Source: Natroniella sp046097105
GTDB taxonomy: Bacteria > Bacillota > Halanaerobiia > Halobacteroidales > Halobacteroidaceae
DNA length: 64,000 nucleotides
NCBI RefSeq assembly: GCF_046097105.1
Contig: NZ_CP175562.1
Location: forward strand, 1,178,001-1,242,000
Reading direction: 5' to 3'
Shown piece after piece: positions 1 to 8,388 of this stretch (position 1 is its first letter; each line of letters begins with the position of its first letter). Made by a program: the position numbers and the translations under genes. Under the pieces are notes generated by a model, which was not told the DNA's origin, ran no database searches, and worked only from the letters and a program-made list of their open reading frames with translations.

Positions 1-482
1 CCTATAAAGGATAATATATCCGCAGCAAGATTTGTAGTCAGTTGATTCATCGAATCACCTAATTGAAAGATGAACTCTTCTATATTTAACATATCACTTA
101 GTGGATAACGTTGAAAAAGCCAACTTTCTTGAATATCAATCAGACTACTTTGAATTTCAGAGATAATAAAAGGCATATTATTAATTAAACTATAAAACTG
201 TCGTTGGAGTAAAGGGCCAATAATAAAGAGCAAGCTTATAAGAATATAAACTAAAATAATGTATAATAACAAAATAGACAGCCTTCTTGATAATCTCTTC
301 TCCATTACCCTAACAACAGGCCTTAATAAATAAAAAAGAAATCCTGAAAGAACAACTGGAATGAAAAGAGTTTGAAATATAACAATCAAAGGATTAAATA
401 CCCAATTAATTAATGAACCAACATATATAATTAAAAATAATAGAAGAATTCCATGACCAATTTTAAATATTTTTGTATTCAT
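1..482 (-). CDS. AI-2E family transporter, N-terminal part (runs off the window)
   Basis: An open frame starts at ATG 482 behind an AAAGGAG site and runs without a stop to the window edge, giving about 160 residues. It has two early hydrophobic segments (residues 9-35 and 38-60), a basic loop with RPVVRVMEKR, and another long membrane segment near residue 75. This start, with a FxLRP loop between helices, is typical of the AI-2E/YtvI family (PF01594), polytopic membrane proteins that export small molecules or act in ion antiport. The substrate cannot be told from sequence. The C-terminal half lies outside the window, so intactness is unknown. Confidence 0.75.
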   Translation of the reverse strand, partial: MNTKIFKIGHGILLLFLIIYVGSLINWVFNPLIVIFQTLFIPVVLSGFLFYLLRPVVRVMEKRLSRRLSILLLYIILVYILISLLFIIGPLLQRQFYSLINNMPFIISEIQSSLIDIQESWLFQRYPLSDMLNIEEFIFQLGDSMNQLTTNLAADILSFI

Positions 483-742
483 AACTCAGCTCCTTTTTCC
501 AGGAAGTTAGGCTTAAATTTAAATCCCTAGATTTATATTATTAACTACACTTAGACTCTTAGTACAATTTAACTCTTATTTCAGCCTTTTATCTTTATCA
601 TAATATTCCATAAATCTACTATGGTTAATATTCTTTCTTTTTTTATAATTTCCTTTATAAGCACTCTATTACTTGCTAAACTAATTAATTATTGAGAAAT
701 TACCTGCATTAAATAATTTTAAAGTTAGTTCACTTTATTATG

Positions 743-780
743 ATTAAAAAACAGACACCTTTAACTAAAGATGTCTGCTT
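743..780 (-). terminator. Rho-independent terminator after the thiolase operon
   Basis: CAGACA-CTTT / AAAG-TGTCTG stem with one mismatch, followed on the minus strand by TTTTTTAA. It lies just past the thiolase stop and should end the 5583-792 operon. The rest of 483-791 is A+T-rich and shows nothing else I can support. Confidence 0.8.
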
Positions 781-791
781 TATCCTTCAAC

Positions 792-1976
792 TTATTTTAT
801 TCGCTTAAAGATTGAAACATAATTGGTAGCTCCACTTCCACCCATATTAAAAGTTAATCCTAATTCTGCATCTTCTATCTGATGGCCGACAGGATTTCCT
901 AGCAACTGTCGTGTAGCTAAAACAGCCATAGAAACGCCTGTTGCTCCCACTGGATGGCCTTTAGCTTTTAAACCTCCAGAAGCATTGACAGGTAATTTTC
1001 CGCCTACCTTAACTACTCCGTCATCTAACAATTTAGCTCCTTTTCCATCCTCTGCAAGCCCTATTGCTTCATAAGCTAGTAACTCTGCTGTCGTAAAGCA
1101 ATCATGTACTTCTACAAAATCTAAATCTTCAACATCAATATTTGCTATATCATATGCTTTTTGAACAGCCTTTTTAGCTGCTACAAATTCAGACTTTGAT
1201 CTTTGCTCAAGAGCTAAATAATCAGTAGTATGAACCAAAGTAGTCAACTCAACTACATCATCTTTTAATTCTTTTGCATTTTCAGTAGTAGTTAACACCA
1301 AAGCAGCAGCTCCATCTGATACCAAAGAACAATCATGCAACTTCAAAGGAGGAGCAATCATTGGATTCTTATCATCAGACAAATTCAAAATATCTTCATA
1401 AGTCCAATCACTTGACATTTGAGCTAAAGGATTAACTAATGCATTATTATAATTTTTAGCAGCTATCTTAGCTAAAGTTTCTCTTAGCTCTTCTTGAGAT
1501 AGATTATGTCGCTCCATGTAACCTTTGCCATATTCAGCAAACAAACCAGGGAAAGTCATTCCTTTAGCAGCTTCACCTGGATAATAAGAAGCCATAGCTA
1601 AAACTTCAGTAATTCCTCTCGTATCTAAATCAGTCATCTTTTCAACACCAATAACTAAAGCATAATCAATTTTTCCTGCTTCTAGAGCATCTTTAGCAGC
1701 TTCAATAGCAGCGAAACCAGAAGCACATGCATTTTCAACTCTAGTAGCTGGAGTAAATCTTAAATCAGGATCAATATTTACTGCATATGGTGCTAAATGT
1801 TCTTGATTATTAAAACCTCCACCACTATAATTTCCTACAAAAATTTGTCCAATCTCTTTTGCTTCTACCTCAGAATCCTCCAAAGCTCCTTTTCCTGCTT
1901 TAACTAATAACTCATACAAACTATCATCCAGCCTATCAAATTTAGAATGATAAGTTCCAACTACACTTACACTCAT
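792..1976 (-). CDS. Thiolase-family protein (SCP-x-like acetyl-CoA acyltransferase)
   Basis: Likely cleaves a 3-ketoacyl-CoA with CoA, or condenses acetyl-CoA. Seen: the nucleophilic Cys in ENACASG (about residue 84), a central HDCF motif, and GHPVGATG near residue 340. The second catalytic Cys of classical thiolases is replaced in the C-terminal NMGGSG stretch, as in the SCP-x/archaeal thiolase branch. I chose ATG 1976 because GGTGG lies 5 nt upstream; the in-frame GTG at 1985 has no spaced ribosome site. Last gene of a four-gene operon, 28 nt after the CoA-transferase, consistent with thiolytic cleavage of the acetoacetyl-CoA-like product made upstream. True substrate chain length is unknown. 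Confidence 0.85.
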   Translation of the reverse strand: MSVSVVGTYHSKFDRLDDSLYELLVKAGKGALEDSEVEAKEIGQIFVGNYSGGGFNNQEHLAPYAVNIDPDLRFTPATRVENACASGFAAIEAAKDALEAGKIDYALVIGVEKMTDLDTRGITEVLAMASYYPGEAAKGMTFPGLFAEYGKGYMERHNLSQEELRETLAKIAAKNYNNALVNPLAQMSSDWTYEDILNLSDDKNPMIAPPLKLHDCSLVSDGAAALVLTTTENAKELKDDVVELTTLVHTTDYLALEQRSKSEFVAAKKAVQKAYDIANIDVEDLDFVEVHDCFTTAELLAYEAIGLAEDGKGAKLLDDGVVKVGGKLPVNASGGLKAKGHPVGATGVSMAVLATRQLLGNPVGHQIEDAELGLTFNMGGSGATNYVSIFKRIK

Positions 1977-2004
1977 ATTCTCCACCCTTTCATTTTTTTA
2001 TTTT

Positions 2005-3573
2005 TTATTCAGTCAACTTTAAACCCATAGGTTCTTCTTTAAATATCCTTTTATCCATAGTTTTTAAATCATCTGCTACAATAGGCTCAAACTCCATTTG
2101 AGCTAGAACATCTTCTTCTAAATCAACCCCAGGTGCTAGTTCTACTAGGGTTAACCCTTCAGGTCTAATTTCAAATACAGCCCTTTCAGTTACAAGAATA
2201 ATATCCTTACCCTTCTTACTTTCAAATGTTCCATTAAAAGTAATCTGCTCTAGTTCCTTAATAAACTTTTTAACTTGTCCTTCCTGAACAATCTTTAACT
2301 CTCCATCTTCAACTTCTGTTTCTAAACCGCCAGCAGTAAATGTTCCACAGAAAACACATTCTTTAGAATTTTGAGAAATATCTATAAAACCTCCACAACC
2401 AGCAATTTTAGGGCCAAATTTAGAAACATTTAAACTACCATTTCGATCACATTGAGCCATACCAAGAAAGGTCACATCAATTCCTCCACCATCATAAAAA
2501 TCAAACTGATAAGGCTCATCAATAATAGCCTGCGGGCCAACAGCACTTCCAAAGTCCAATCCACCCTGAGCAGCTCCACCATACAAGCCAGGCTCAACTG
2601 TCGCAAGGAAGTTATCTTCTACTCCTTCTTCTATTAAAACATCTGCTACTAACTCAGGAACTCCTATTCCATAGTTAACTAAAAACTTAGATTTATCTAA
2701 CTGCATTGCTGATCTTCTAGCAATTACTTTTTTAGCAGTTAAAGGTACTTCTTTTACCTCCTCTTCAACAATTCTTTTATTAGATATAAAATCTTCATTA
2801 AATTGAGTAGCAGCAGTCTGCATATGATTCTTTTTATCCTCTACAACTGCCACCACATCAACCATTGCTCCAGGTACTACTACATTTTTAGGATCAATAG
2901 TTCCATTTTTGACTCTTTTTTCTACCTGAACAATGACCTTCCCACCATTATTTCTGGCAGCCATAGCAACAGCTAATGCTTCTAGTGTTAATGCTTCTTT
3001 ACTAAAACCAATATTTCCATTTTTATCTGCCTCTGTTCCTCTAATTATAGCTACATCTATTTCCTGTGCCTTATAAAATAAATACTGCTGACCATCCATC
3101 TCTACTTTTTCTACAATATCCTCAGTAGTTAGATCATTTAGCTTTCCACCTTCATACTCTGGATCAACAAAAGTTTCTAAACCTACATGAGTTAAGACAC
3201 CAGGCTTTTTAGCAGCCATCTCTCTAAACATCTGCGATAAAACACCCTGCGGAAAATTATAAGCCTTAACTTTATTATCAGCAACAAGTTCAACTAACTT
3301 AGGGATTAAACCATAATGACCACCAATTACTTTTTCAATCATTCCTTCATGGGCCAAATGATTAAGACCTCTTTTTTTTCCTCCATCTCCTATTCCAGAT
3401 GCCCACATTAAAGTTAAATCTTTAGGACTTCCTTCCTCTAGAAATCTGTTTTCCATTTCAAGCCAAATCTCTTCTGGAGTGGCAGTCATCACAAAACCGA
3501 CTGTTCCAATTTTAGCATTATCAGAAATCATCTCAGCAGCTTCTTTAGTGCTAACAAATTCAACTCTATCCAA
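2005..3573 (-). CDS. Single-chain acyl-CoA:carboxylate CoA-transferase (propionate CoA-transferase/YdiF type)
   Basis: At 522 residues it has the fused alpha-beta form of class I CoA-transferases (alpha about 1-250, beta about 285-522). The catalytic glutamate is visible in VEPGLYGG (E327, the ExGxxG signature), followed by the YDGGGIDVTFLG segment typical of this family. Known role: moves CoA between acyl-CoA and a free acid through a glutamyl-CoA thioester. In this operon it probably activates an acetoacetate-like acid made by the upstream dehydrogenase and hands it to the thiolase. The start is TTG 3573, 7 nt after a GGGGGG-type ribosome site. No ATP-dependent acyl-CoA ligase is nearby. 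Confidence 0.85.
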   Translation of the reverse strand: MDRVEFVSTKEAAEMISDNAKIGTVGFVMTATPEEIWLEMENRFLEEGSPKDLTLMWASGIGDGGKKRGLNHLAHEGMIEKVIGGHYGLIPKLVELVADNKVKAYNFPQGVLSQMFREMAAKKPGVLTHVGLETFVDPEYEGGKLNDLTTEDIVEKVEMDGQQYLFYKAQEIDVAIIRGTEADKNGNIGFSKEALTLEALAVAMAARNNGGKVIVQVEKRVKNGTIDPKNVVVPGAMVDVVAVVEDKKNHMQTAATQFNEDFISNKRIVEEEVKEVPLTAKKVIARRSAMQLDKSKFLVNYGIGVPELVADVLIEEGVEDNFLATVEPGLYGGAAQGGLDFGSAVGPQAIIDEPYQFDFYDGGGIDVTFLGMAQCDRNGSLNVSKFGPKIAGCGGFIDISQNSKECVFCGTFTAGGLETEVEDGELKIVQEGQVKKFIKELEQITFNGTFESKKGKDIILVTERAVFEIRPEGLTLVELAPGVDLEEDVLAQMEFEPIVADDLKTMDKRIFKEEPMGLKLTE

Positions 3574-3629
3574 AACAAATCCCCCCTTGATAAAGGTTTA
3601 GCTTTTATTTATAAGCTTACTCCATAACT

Positions 3630-4373
3630 TTATAATGTAGTATCTCCACTAACATCAATTACTGCACCTGTTATATAACTAGACTCATCAGAAGCTAAAA
3701 AGGCATACACATTAGCTATTTCCTCAGGCTCTCCTAACCGTCCTAAAGATACTTTTTTCTCCATTGACTTTATAACTTTTTCTGGCATATCATCTAAAAT
3801 CGAAGTAGCAATAAAACCAGGACATACAACATTTGCTCTTATTCCTTTTCTACCTAACTCTTTGGCCCATGATTTAGCCATACCAACTACACCAAATTTA
3901 CTAGCTGCATAATTAGTTTGCCCAAAGTTACCATAAATTCCAACTATTGATGATGTATTGATAATAGAACCACTTTCCTGCTCACGCATAATATCTACTA
4001 CTGCTTTAGTACATAAATAAGTTCCTTTTAAATTAATATCTATTACCTTATCATACCTATCTTCATCCATTTTATGTAACTGAGCATCCATGATAATACC
4101 AGCATTATTAACAAGTACATCAACTTTACCATACTTATCCATTAAACAGTCAACCATATCTTGAATATCATCTTTATCAGTTACATCAACCTCAAAACCA
4201 ATTGCTTCTCCACCAGCTTCTTTAATCTCTTTTACTGTTTTTTCTACTGCTTCAGTATCAATATCACAAACTGCCACTACTTTTGCTTTTTCTTCAGCAA
4301 ACTTTTTAGCTGCTGCTGCACCTATACCTTTACCAGAACCAGTAATAATACAGACTTTATCCTTTAATCTCAT
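3630..4373 (-). CDS. Short-chain dehydrogenase/reductase (FabG or 3-hydroxyacyl/3-hydroxybutyrate dehydrogenase type)
   Basis: Classical SDR of about 247 residues. Seen: Rossmann motif TGSGKGIG near the N-terminus, NNAG, the catalytic Ser in NTSSIVG, YAASK with the Tyr/Lys pair, and the C-terminal YITGAVIDVSGD. The family reduces or oxidises a 3-oxo/3-hydroxy group with NAD(P)H. I start it at ATG 4373 because GGAGG sits 6 nt upstream; the frame stays open to a GTG at 4415 without a ribosome site. Lying between the hydrolase and the CoA-transferase, it probably oxidises a 3-hydroxy acid to the 3-oxo acid. The acid versus CoA-ester substrate cannot be decided from sequence. Confidence 0.85.
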   Translation of the reverse strand: MRLKDKVCIITGSGKGIGAAAAKKFAEEKAKVVAVCDIDTEAVEKTVKEIKEAGGEAIGFEVDVTDKDDIQDMVDCLMDKYGKVDVLVNNAGIIMDAQLHKMDEDRYDKVIDINLKGTYLCTKAVVDIMREQESGSIINTSSIVGIYGNFGQTNYAASKFGVVGMAKSWAKELGRKGIRANVVCPGFIATSILDDMPEKVIKSMEKKVSLGRLGEPEEIANVYAFLASDESSYITGAVIDVSGDTTL

Positions 4374-4494
4374 TTTTTCCTCCTTTTTTAACCTATGATC
4401 ATCAACCTCGGTCATTATATATTAAAAAATAAATCTTTTCCCTTAGATAAATTAAGATTTATCTAATCCAGAGGGGATAAATTCTTTTAATTTT

Positions 4495-5583
4495 TTAATT
4501 CTCTATATCCACTATAAATTCAGATATATGCTTATTAATAACTTCTGCTTCCTTTACACAGCCAAGATGGCCCCAGGAAGAATCAATTTCTCTTACTTCT
4601 GCTTGTCCCGGCCTTTTAGCATTTAAAATATCAGCAACTTCATCTGCCCATACAGGTGGAAACTCTTGGTCTGTTGTTATATTAATTAATAATAAAGGAG
4701 CTTTAATTCTTAATATTCCTTCTTTATAATCTCCAACATCTCTGCCAAGATCATAAGTATTAACAGCTTCAAGAAGTCTAATATAACAATTTAAATCTCT
4801 TCCTTTAATTTCTTTCTCTAAGCCTCTGGTTAAGTATTTATAAACATTTTCACTTCTTTTCTTTTGAGCATCAAAGCCCTCTACAACATTTTTTGAAGAG
4901 AATTCTTCTATAATCCTACGATTAGTATAATATAAACGAGCAACCTGATGAATTAACTTCAAAGCTAATTTAGGGTTTTCATTTTCATAGTTTCCTTTAT
5001 TGAATTCTGGATCTGATTTAGCTGCATTTATCATAAAATGATGCATTGCCATTCCAGATGGAGTCATCCTTCCAGCAGTAGCAACTGCAACTACTGAATT
5101 AACAAAATCAGGATAAAGAGCTGCCATTTGTAAAGACTGTAAAGAACCCATGGACGGCCCGGCCATCATTTGAAGCTTATCTATATTTAACTCATCTAAA
5201 AAAGCCTTATGAAACCTTACTGTATCAATTAAAGTAATCTCTGGAAAATCAGAGCCATAACGCCTTCCGGTATCAGGGTTTATACTTAAAGGACTTGATG
5301 TCCCATTCATACCTCCTAAAGAATTAGCACAAATAACTCTATATTTATTTAAATCAATAGCTTTACCTTCTCCTATGATTTCATCCCACCAGCCTGGTTC
5401 TTTATCTTTTTTTGAATATTTCCCTGCTGCATGTTGATTAGATAACCCACCATGAGCAATAAAGATAACTGGCCCTTCTTTTTTGCCGTATTCTTCATAA
5501 GCGATGATTGGCTCCTTTATAATCTCACCCTGCTCAGTCTTAAAAGGTCTAGATAACTTCAACTTCTGTTTTTCGACAAGCAT
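4495..5583 (-). CDS. Alpha/beta hydrolase related to homoserine O-acetyltransferase (MetX-like)
   Basis: 362 residues with a complete hydrolase triad: Ser144 in GPSMGS, Asp305 in TTDQEF, His339 in SWGHLG. The overall plan (long N-terminal strand region, lid about 170-260) follows MetX, but the MetX nucleophile motif GGSMGG is altered to GPSMGS and no methionine gene is near. First gene of the operon with the dehydrogenase, CoA-transferase and thiolase, behind GGAGGAGG. I infer an esterase or acyl-transfer step that feeds the pathway, for example release of a 3-hydroxy acid from an ester or oligomer. A true role in methionine synthesis is less likely but not excluded. Confidence 0.75.
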   Translation of the reverse strand: MLVEKQKLKLSRPFKTEQGEIIKEPIIAYEEYGKKEGPVIFIAHGGLSNQHAAGKYSKKDKEPGWWDEIIGEGKAIDLNKYRVICANSLGGMNGTSSPLSINPDTGRRYGSDFPEITLIDTVRFHKAFLDELNIDKLQMMAGPSMGSLQSLQMAALYPDFVNSVVAVATAGRMTPSGMAMHHFMINAAKSDPEFNKGNYENENPKLALKLIHQVARLYYTNRRIIEEFSSKNVVEGFDAQKKRSENVYKYLTRGLEKEIKGRDLNCYIRLLEAVNTYDLGRDVGDYKEGILRIKAPLLLINITTDQEFPPVWADEVADILNAKRPGQAEVREIDSSWGHLGCVKEAEVINKHISEFIVDIEN

Positions 5584-5644
5584 AAAAAACCCCTCCTCCT
5601 TCTCTTTTGGCTACAACTACCCTTTAACTATATTGATCAACCTT

Positions 5645-5668
5645 ATTCACTGACCGCGGTCAATGAAT
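5645..5668. promoter_or_regulatory. TetR-type operator palindrome
   Basis: ATTCA-C-TGACC-GC-GGTCA-A-TGAAT is a 24-nt palindrome with a single mismatched pair, between the divergent TetR gene and the hydrolase operon. It lies directly after the operon -10 box, so a bound repressor would block the transcription start. A weaker related half-site (TGACCGAGGT on the minus strand, about 4405-4414) sits upstream of the dehydrogenase gene. Confidence 0.8.
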
Positions 5669-5676
5669 ACATCCAT

Positions 5677-5705
5677 ATAATACTACTTTTTTTTCCTATT
5701 GTCAA
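5677..5705 (-). promoter_or_regulatory. Sigma-A promoter of the hydrolase-thiolase operon
   Basis: Minus-strand TTGACA (5700-5705), a 17-nt spacer and TATTAT (5677-5682). Near-consensus. The expected start, about 5670, falls at the edge of the palindrome at 5645-5668. Confidence 0.8.
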
Positions 5706-5753
5706 TATTTTTTTACAGATCATAAAGAAAGAATAACTTTATCCTCTTTTTTA

Positions 5754-5782
5754 TTTATATTAAAATCTAGATATGTTATACT
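5754..5782 (+). promoter_or_regulatory. Likely promoter of the TetR gene
   Basis: TATACT at 5777-5782 preceded by TG-T, an extended -10; the -35 region (TTTATA) is weak. About 40 nt upstream of the TetR start codon. Confidence 0.5.
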
Positions 5783-5823
5783 TAAATGATATAGATAAAT
5801 AATTTGGAAGGAGTTGGCCTTTT

Positions 5824-6462
5824 ATGACAAAGATTGAAAATATGACTTCTAGAGAAATCCAAGCATTAAAAACTAAAAAAAAATTATTTGAAACTGCTAT
5901 AAAACTCTTTAAACAAAAAGGCTATGAAAATGTTACTATTAAAGAAATTGCTAATAAAACAGGAACTTCTAAAGGAACATTCTATACTTATTTTTCATCT
6001 AAAAGTGAGGTTATAATAAAACAATTCAAAGAAATTGATCAACATTATATAAAGGTAACTGAAAATTTTAAAGAACTTAAATCAGCTAAAGAAAAACTTT
6101 TATTTTTTCTTAAAGAACAATTAAGATTTGTCATAACTGAACTTAATGTAGATATTGTTAAAGTTCTTTATTCTTCTCAACTAAGAGCAGAAACAGAAAA
6201 AATTATTAAAAACTGGAATAGACCTTTATATAAAATTATTCATAAAATAATTAAAGAAGGGCAAAGAAATGATGAATTTAGAAGTGATATTTCTTCAAAA
6301 GAACTAACTGAAATAGTAGCTCGCTGTATGAGATCTATCTTTCTTGATTGGGGAATATCTAATGGAAATTTTGATTTAGTAAACGAAGGACAAAAATTCT
6401 TCTCAAATTTCGTTGTTAAAGGATTATTAAAGAATCTAGATTGCAATAATAAATCAAACTAG
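5824..6462 (+). CDS. TetR/AcrR-family transcriptional repressor
   Basis: 212 residues. The N-terminal TetR helix-turn-helix is clear: AIKLFKQKGYENVTIKEIA and KGTFYTYFSSK at about residues 20-65, followed by a helical ligand-binding domain. It is divergent from the hydrolase-dehydrogenase-CoA-transferase-thiolase operon, and the shared intergenic region holds the palindrome at 5645-5668. I infer a local repressor released by a pathway acid or acyl-CoA, as for fatty-acid-responsive TetR proteins of Bacillota. Ribosome site AAGGAG upstream of ATG. Confidence 0.9.
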   Translation: MTKIENMTSREIQALKTKKKLFETAIKLFKQKGYENVTIKEIANKTGTSKGTFYTYFSSKSEVIIKQFKEIDQHYIKVTENFKELKSAKEKLLFFLKEQLRFVITELNVDIVKVLYSSQLRAETEKIIKNWNRPLYKIIHKIIKEGQRNDEFRSDISSKELTEIVARCMRSIFLDWGISNGNFDLVNEGQKFFSNFVVKGLLKNLDCNNKSN

Positions 6463-6468
6463 TTTCAA

Positions 6469-6501
6469 TAAGTACTTATTACAAGGGAGGGATCTTTTGG
6501 A
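6469..6501 (+). repeat. Fragment resembling the ylbJ leader
   Basis: TAAGTACTTATTACAAGGGA and the following GGGATCTTTTGGA closely match the leader just before both ylbJ copies (about 45274 and 53374). Here the TTG is followed by only about 23 codons (MELKNGR...) before a stop, so this is probably a displaced gene start, not a functional gene. Confidence 0.55.
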
Positions 6502-6547
6502 GTTGAAAAATGGTCGTACAGTAACCACAAGACATTACTATATAAAA

Positions 6548-6584
6548 AAACTGGCCAACCTCATATAGTGAAATTGACCAGTTT
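6548..6584. terminator. Bidirectional terminator between TetR and the flavoprotein
   Basis: AAACTGG-CAA / TTG-CCAGTTT stem with an A-tract on the left and a T-rich right flank; it can serve both converging genes. Confidence 0.7.
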
Positions 6585-6601
6585 CAACTTATATATAACT
6601 A

Positions 6602-7786
6602 CTAGAGATCTAAAAATTGACCTAAATCAATATTATCATCTTCCCCTTTATTAAACACTTTAGATAATTTTAGTGAGGCGTTATTATCTCCTAGCACTAT
6701 TATCCCAATTAATTTACCATCTTTTATAACTAACTTTTTATAGCTTTTTCCATCTTTTTTAATTATTGTTTCTATACCATCATTATCTCCATAATCAATA
6801 TTATCTCCAGCAGAAAAAAGAGGAATTCCAGTAACCTTCAATCTAACTTCTAAAGAAGAACCATTATATTCAAGACTACCGCTTTCTACCATATTCTTCC
6901 CTGCAATTGCACCTTGTTCTTTAGCTGGTTTCCAAAGCCCATAACAGATTTCCTTATGTTCAGCTATATCCCCTGCTGCATAAATATCACAAATTGATGT
7001 TTCTAAATAATCATTTACTAATATCCCTTTATTCCTCTTTAAATCTCCTTTTATTTTAAAATCATCTCTAGGTTTAACACCTACTGAAAAGATTAAAGCA
7101 TCTGCTGCTAACCTCTCAGCTGTATTTAACTCAACTTCTTCTATCTTACTCTCCCCTTTAATTGCGTCAACTGTTTTACCTAATTCAAAGTTTATTCCTT
7201 TATCCTCTAATAATTCTTTTAGTATAGCTGCTCCTTCTTTATCTAACTGCTTAGGCAATAATCTATCAAAATACTCAACTACCGTTACATTCTTTCCTAA
7301 TTTAGCCAATGTATTAGCTGTCTCAATCCCAAGTACTCCACCACCAACAATAATTACATTATTATTCTCTTGAACATAATTATAAATTTCTTCAGCATCA
7401 TTCTTATTTCTAAAAGTAAATACTCCCTTTTTATCTCTTCCCTCCATCTCAATTACTATTGGTTCAGCACCTGCTGCAATCAATAATTTATCATAGCTAA
7501 ACTCTTTATTTTCTTGTGCAAGTAAAATCTTATTTTCAGGGTCAATTTCTTTTATTTTAGTTGCAAAGATATTCTCAATATTCTTCTTCTGATAAAACTC
7601 TTCTTTATGGATTACCGCCTTTGAGAAATCCATTTCTCCACCTAAATATTCAATCAGACGAGGCCTATAATAAAATAATTCTTCTCCTTCTGTAATTATC
7701 TTGATATTAGCATCATTATCCTCTTTTCTAATAGTAACTGCTGCTTCTACACCTGCTACACCATTCCCAATTATTAGATAATCCAT
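6602..7786 (-). CDS. FAD/NAD-dependent oxidoreductase, NADH:rubredoxin reductase / NorW-like
   Basis: 394 residues with the two-dinucleotide-domain plan: GNGVAG near residue 7 for FAD, GGGVLGIE near 150 for NAD(P)H, and CDIYAAGDIAE near 270 that closes the FAD site. There is no redox-active CxxC between the domains, so it is not a thioredoxin reductase. Family members reduce rubredoxin, nitric-oxide or O2-reducing flavodiiron partners or related proteins. No rubredoxin gene lies in the window, so the partner is unknown. Single gene, no obvious operon partners. Confidence 0.8.
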   Translation of the reverse strand: MDYLIIGNGVAGVEAAVTIRKEDNDANIKIITEGEELFYYRPRLIEYLGGEMDFSKAVIHKEEFYQKKNIENIFATKIKEIDPENKILLAQENKEFSYDKLLIAAGAEPIVIEMEGRDKKGVFTFRNKNDAEEIYNYVQENNNVIIVGGGVLGIETANTLAKLGKNVTVVEYFDRLLPKQLDKEGAAILKELLEDKGINFELGKTVDAIKGESKIEEVELNTAERLAADALIFSVGVKPRDDFKIKGDLKRNKGILVNDYLETSICDIYAAGDIAEHKEICYGLWKPAKEQGAIAGKNMVESGSLEYNGSSLEVRLKVTGIPLFSAGDNIDYGDNDGIETIIKKDGKSYKKLVIKDGKLIGIIVLGDNNASLKLSKVFNKGEDDNIDLGQFLDL

Positions 7787-7853
7787 CTTAACACTCCTCC
7801 CTTATATTTTCTAAACTAACAAAATAATTTATAAACTTAATCAATATATCCAT

Positions 7854-8228
7854 TTAATTATTTAGATTATTTATATGTTCCTGATAATCTTCATTTCCCT
7901 TAGCACCGCAATAAATCCAAACTGGAACAACTCCTAGAAATGGAATTATAGATCCTATAATAAATGCTCCAATGAATATTGCAATCCCTTTTCCTACCAT
8001 GCCTTTATAGAAATACCATAATGCCCCAAATAAAAAAGCCCACCAATTCCAACCCTCAACTCTTTTTTGCTGATTTAGACCTTTTTCTTGAAAAGTTTCT
8101 CTAATCATCATATTATCTGAGTTATCAGCTACTATCTCAGCATCAACTTTTTTATTCATAGACTGACCACAGCTACTACAAAAATTGGCTGAAGTGCCAA
8201 CTTGAATACCACAATTGCTACAATACAT
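7854..8228 (-). CDS. Zinc-ribbon membrane protein with DUF2628 domain
   Basis: 124 residues. An N-terminal zinc ribbon (CSNCG ... CSSCG, residues 3-20) is followed by a linker, then GWNWWAFLFGALWYFYKG and a second hydrophobic segment near residues 85-105, the DUF2628 signature. Function of the family is unknown. A small monocistronic gene with a GGAGG ribosome site. Confidence 0.8.
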   Translation of the reverse strand: MYCSNCGIQVGTSANFCSSCGQSMNKKVDAEIVADNSDNMMIRETFQEKGLNQQKRVEGWNWWAFLFGALWYFYKGMVGKGIAIFIGAFIIGSIIPFLGVVPVWIYCGAKGNEDYQEHINNLNN

Positions 8229-8388
8229 CAGTTATTCCTCCTTTGTAATAATATAGGAATTTAATGCTTTATTTCTTGGTTCAACATTAAATTCCTGCTC
8301 CATAACTTATATATTTAATTAAAGATCGTATTCATTGCCTTTTATCCGCTCTGGGCCAACATTACAGAGAGCTTGAGACGAGAAATTA

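Noticed and set aside
2452..2637. Plus-strand open frame opposite the CoA-transferase
   Set aside because: Low-complexity complement of a well-supported gene, no ribosome site.
4495..5583. metX, homoserine O-acetyltransferase, as a firm call
   Set aside because: Nucleophile motif altered (GPSMGS) and the operon is about acyl-CoA/3-hydroxy acid conversion, not methionine.
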